From contig JABGQJ010000295.1 of the NCBI GenBank assembly GCA_018648945.1, positions 1 through 8,826 on the forward strand: a stretch of DNA of 8,826 nt. The letters are read 5' to 3'. Made by a program: the position numbers and the translations under genes. Source of the DNA: Victivallales bacterium (GTDB lineage: Bacteria > Verrucomicrobiota > Lentisphaeria > Oligosphaerales > Lenti-02). The notes beneath the pieces were generated by a model. It had not been told where the DNA came from. It made no database searches and worked only from the letters and a program-made list of their open reading frames with translations. Shown piece by piece: positions 7,197-8,826 of this stretch (position 1 is its first letter; each line of letters begins with the position of its first letter).

Positions 7197-7202
7197 AACG
7201 AT

Positions 7203-7724
7203 GTGAACAGGGCCGAGGTTACCAGACTGGCGGCACAGGCTGTGGCCGTACCCTTCGGGCTCTTCGGGCTGTTCTGGGTCTACATTGGGCTGGAGTCAGT
7301 ACTCAGAGGCATACTGGAACGTGATCTCGGGTTGTTTTACATGGCGGCTTTGTTCCTCGCCATTGGCGGCATCCTTGTTGCCATCGCATGGCAGAACCTC
7401 CGGCACTTTGGGGCCAGGTCGATCCGCGACCTCACGGGCCTTCTCGCCTTCGCTGTCCACATCTGCATTTCCAGACTACTTAGCCCCCTCTGGGGTGTAC
7501 CCACTGAGCCAGGACCACAGCTTCGCCTCCTGGTCGCCGTCCTGCTCCCCGTATTTTCAGCTCTCTTCTTCCACCGTGTGCTGAGCAGAGAGCTCATCGC
7601 GATGACGGGAACAGCAAGACCCAAGCAAAGTGGTTCGCCAGCAGACAGAGGGCTACGCACTCACCCACAGGCAAAGGTAGCCGACGGTCCCCTCCTCCCA
7701 CCAGAAGCACCCAAGGACGAATGA
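7203..7724 (+). CDS. Small multi-pass membrane protein of unknown function
   Basis: From the GTG at 7203 the protein has 173 residues. Hydrophobic segments at about 12-31 (including VPFGLFGLFWVYIGL), 43-63 (YMAALFLAIGGILVAIAW), 77-92 (weaker) and 107-124 (LLVAVLLPVFSALFF) suggest four membrane helices. After residue 130 comes a hydrophilic, Pro- and Lys-rich tail that is probably disordered. I recognise no named family and no catalytic motif. The stop TGA overlaps the ATG of the acetyltransferase (ATGA, 7721-7724), so translation of the two is probably coupled. Loop charges are moderately positive around 64-75 and 125-145 and cannot settle topology by eye. A real gene is supported by the Shine-Dalgarno, the coherent membrane pattern and the coupling. 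Confidence 0.68.
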   Translation: MNRAEVTRLAAQAVAVPFGLFGLFWVYIGLESVLRGILERDLGLFYMAALFLAIGGILVAIAWQNLRHFGARSIRDLTGLLAFAVHICISRLLSPLWGVPTEPGPQLRLLVAVLLPVFSALFFHRVLSRELIAMTGTARPKQSGSPADRGLRTHPQAKVADGPLLPPEAPKDE

Positions 7725-8215
7725 CCACAGTCACCACCACCTACCTGCAGATGACAGATCGGGCGCAGCTCCGCCCCAAGGTCTGTGCGGACCCCCGTTT
7801 CCGGGTACTGGAAGCGACGGTCCGGCAGTGGCGGTTCAACCGCTTCCTCTACCGACTCGTCGGGGCGGATTGGGAATGGCACGACCGACTGTGCTGGACC
7901 GATGAGCAATGGCAAGCCTATGTGGAAGACAGGAGCGTCTTGACCTTCGTCGCCTACTACGATGGGGCTCCAGCGGGTTACTTCGAGCTAGCGGATCGCG
8001 AGCAGCAGGTGGAGATCGTCTACTTCGGCCTGGCCCCCGCGTTCATCGGCAAGGGCTTTGGCGGGGCGTTGCTCACCCGCACCATCGGGGAGGCGTGGAT
8101 GAGGAGTCCCAGCCGCGTGTGGGTCCACACCTGCACCCTCGACCACCCCGCCGCGCTAGGCAACTACCAAGCGCGGGGAATGGTGGTCTACAAGACAGAA
8201 ACAGAACTGACGTAG
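7721..8215 (+). CDS. GNAT family N-acetyltransferase
   Basis: The 164-residue protein has the length and order of a GNAT enzyme, which transfers an acetyl group from acetyl-CoA to an amine. The start MTTVTTTYLQMTD fits the TYLxM N-terminus of a small GNAT subgroup and overlaps the upstream stop by four bases; AAGGA (7713-7717) precedes it with a short 3-base spacer. FVAYYDGAPAGYFEL (76-90) is the central beta-hairpin. VEIVYFGLAPAFIGKGFGGAL (97-117) is motif A, where the acetyl-CoA pyrophosphate binds; the usual Q/R at the first place of Q/R-x-x-G-x-G/A is Ile109, which I recall as normal for this subgroup. VWVHTCTLDHPAALGNYQARG (133-153) is motif B, with the Tyr149 typical of GNAT catalysis. 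The acceptor is unknown. It is cytosolic and lies in a two-gene unit with the membrane protein. No link to the sugar genes is evident. Confidence 0.9.
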   Translation: MTTVTTTYLQMTDRAQLRPKVCADPRFRVLEATVRQWRFNRFLYRLVGADWEWHDRLCWTDEQWQAYVEDRSVLTFVAYYDGAPAGYFELADREQQVEIVYFGLAPAFIGKGFGGALLTRTIGEAWMRSPSRVWVHTCTLDHPAALGNYQARGMVVYKTETELT

Positions 8216-8246
8216 GACGAACTGGGGTCCACCCACCCCCATCTGT

Positions 8247-8279
8247 CGCCCCTGGGAACGCCAAGCTTGCCATGGGGCG
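8247..8279 (+). terminator. Imperfect hairpin after the acetyltransferase gene
   Basis: CGCCCCTGG (8247-8255) pairs with CCATGGGGCG (8270-8279) with one bulged T, giving nine pairs around a 14-base loop, 31 bases after the GNAT stop. No T-run follows, so this is at best a weak terminator. The position between two plus-strand units is the main support. Confidence 0.25.
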
Positions 8280-8332
8280 CGCTGGGGGATGGAGAGACAC
8301 ATCCTCAATGCGCGGCTACATTCGGGACCAGA

Positions 8333-8375
8333 GGTCCACAGTCGATCCAGGGATACTGTTTCCGGACAGTGGACC
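8333..8375 (+). repeat. Inverted repeat in the leader of the beta-helix gene
   Basis: GGTCCAC (8333-8339) is exactly reverse-complementary to GTGGACC (8369-8375), with 29 bases between. A competing small hairpin ACTGT/ACAGT (8355-8359/8366-8370) overlaps the right arm. It lies 40-80 bases upstream of the ATG at 8415. It could be a leader structure, part of a terminator, or chance. Confidence 0.25.
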
Positions 8376-8401
8376 GGTGCAGGGCGAACGCCATCCCACT
8401 G

Positions 8402-8407
8402 AAGGAG
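8402..8407 (+). promoter_or_regulatory. Strong Shine-Dalgarno of the beta-helix gene
   Basis: AAGGAG is followed by a 7-base spacer and the ATG at 8415. It is the best ribosome-binding site in the window and confirms that the edge-truncated frame is a real gene. Confidence 0.75.
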
Positions 8408-8414
8408 ATGTAGC

Positions 8415-8826
8415 ATGTCGAAACGGGCGATCCTTCTTCCCCTCCTGTTGTGTGCCACCATCTGTAGCGGCGCGGTGCGACATGTGGCGCAACAGACGCC
8501 AGGCGCGAGCGACGCGAACCCGGGAACAGCCGAGAAGCCCTGGCTATCGCTTGCTCACGCGTGCTCGCAGTTGCAGGCCAGCGACGTGCTCTACGTCCAT
8601 GCCGGACACTATCGCGAATGTGCCCGCATCGCCTCCCCCGGGCTCCCCGGCAAGCCCATCGCGATCCGGGCCTTCGGCAACGACGAGGTGATCATCGATG
8701 GGGCGGATGTCGTTCCGGCCGCCCAATGGCAACCTTCCCCTGGACTGAGCAAGGTCTACGAGATCGATTGCCCGCGCGACCCGGGACAGCTGTATCTGGA
8801 CGGGAAGCCGATCACGATGAAGCTGA
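8415..8826 (+). CDS. Secreted right-handed parallel beta-helix protein (3'-partial)
   Basis: The frame runs from the ATG at 8415 to the window edge (137 complete codons) with no stop, so the 3' part is missing. Residues 1-20 are a signal peptide: MSKR, hydrophobic AILLPLLLCATIC, then SGA before the likely cleavage. No lipobox is seen, because the residue before Cys17 is Ile and the one before Cys13 is Leu. After it comes the pattern that opens DUF1565-type pectate-lyase-like beta-helix proteins: RHVAQQTPGASDANPGTAEKPW, then SLAHACSQL, SDVLYVHAGHYRE (56-68) and GKPIAIRAFGNDEVIIDGAD. Such proteins are exported and usually bind or cleave polysaccharides such as pectin or alginate, but the catalytic part is outside the window. 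The overlapping plus-strand frame covering 7909-8691 is Arg/Pro/Ser-rich and reads through the GNAT gene, so it is a shadow. The gene is separated from the GNAT gene by 199 bases. Confidence 0.85.
   Translation, partial: MSKRAILLPLLLCATICSGAVRHVAQQTPGASDANPGTAEKPWLSLAHACSQLQASDVLYVHAGHYRECARIASPGLPGKPIAIRAFGNDEVIIDGADVVPAAQWQPSPGLSKVYEIDCPRDPGQLYLDGKPITMKL

Larger units (their letters stand above)
6935..7202. other. Divergent intergenic region (shared control region)
   Basis: These 268 bases separate the minus-strand propeller operon from the plus-strand membrane-protein/GNAT pair, so promoters for both should lie here. On the minus strand TTGACT (7002-7007) is a good -35 match, but the best downstream -10 (TGTATC, 6976-6981) is 20 bases away, longer than ideal. 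The 20-base inverted repeat at 7012-7031 lies directly upstream of that -35. A looser palindrome TGGTAGCACTGCCA (7146-7159) lies 43 bases before the GTG at 7203. I see no convincing coding frame in this stretch. Confidence 0.45.

Noticed and set aside
6893..7324. A 143-residue plus-strand frame across the divergent intergenic region
   Set aside because: It overlaps the starts of two better-supported genes and shows no ribosome-binding site or domain. The intergenic region is more likely regulatory.
7909..8691. A 260-residue plus-strand frame bridging the GNAT and beta-helix genes
   Set aside because: It is an out-of-frame reading of both real genes, Arg/Ser/Pro-rich, and it runs through the intergenic leader.

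Overview
The window is GC-rich, gene-dense bacterial DNA that looks like an accessory carbohydrate-degradation region. No rRNA, tRNA, CRISPR array or mobile element was seen. The mix of a glycosidase-like protein ending in a ThuA-like domain, a GH31 enzyme, BNR/Asp-box and GH32/43-like propellers and a secreted parallel beta-helix protein resembles genomes of Planctomycetota, Lentisphaerota, Armatimonadota and related free-living polysaccharide degraders. That assignment is inferred from gene content only, because no taxonomic marker is present.

Layout. (1) 2-1810, plus strand: the 3' part of a large multidomain glycosidase-like gene, cut by the left edge. (2) 1822-4092, plus strand: a complete GH31 alpha-glycosidase starting 11 bases after that stop, with both catalytic aspartates visible. 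(3) 4093-4151: a short convergent gap with a small hairpin. (4) 4152-5408 and 5447-6934, minus strand: two beta-propeller genes forming an operon read toward the GH31 gene. The promoter-proximal one (5447-6934) is a cytoplasmic-looking GH32/43-like protein with a C-terminal beta-sandwich; the second is an exported BNR/sialidase-fold protein. (5) 6935-7202: a divergent intergenic region with a perfect 7+7 inverted repeat. (6) 7203-7724 and 7721-8215, plus strand: a small membrane protein translationally coupled to a GNAT acetyltransferase, probably unrelated to sugar metabolism. (7) 8415-8826, plus strand: the start of a secreted right-handed parallel beta-helix protein, cut by the right edge.

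How it may work together. The first two genes and the two propeller genes are plausibly one glycan-catabolic locus made of two convergent operons. The GH31 enzyme would release alpha-linked sugars, while the partial protein and the propellers would cleave, bind or sense related glycans. No transporter, regulator or sugar kinase lies inside the window, so the substrate cannot be named. I did not find evidence of a wholly new kind of system. The most unusual points are the ThuA-like fusion, the variant GH31 active-site neighbourhood, the sialidase-fold protein whose first arginine is replaced by aspartate, and the Asp-box-like repeats in the GH32/43-like protein.
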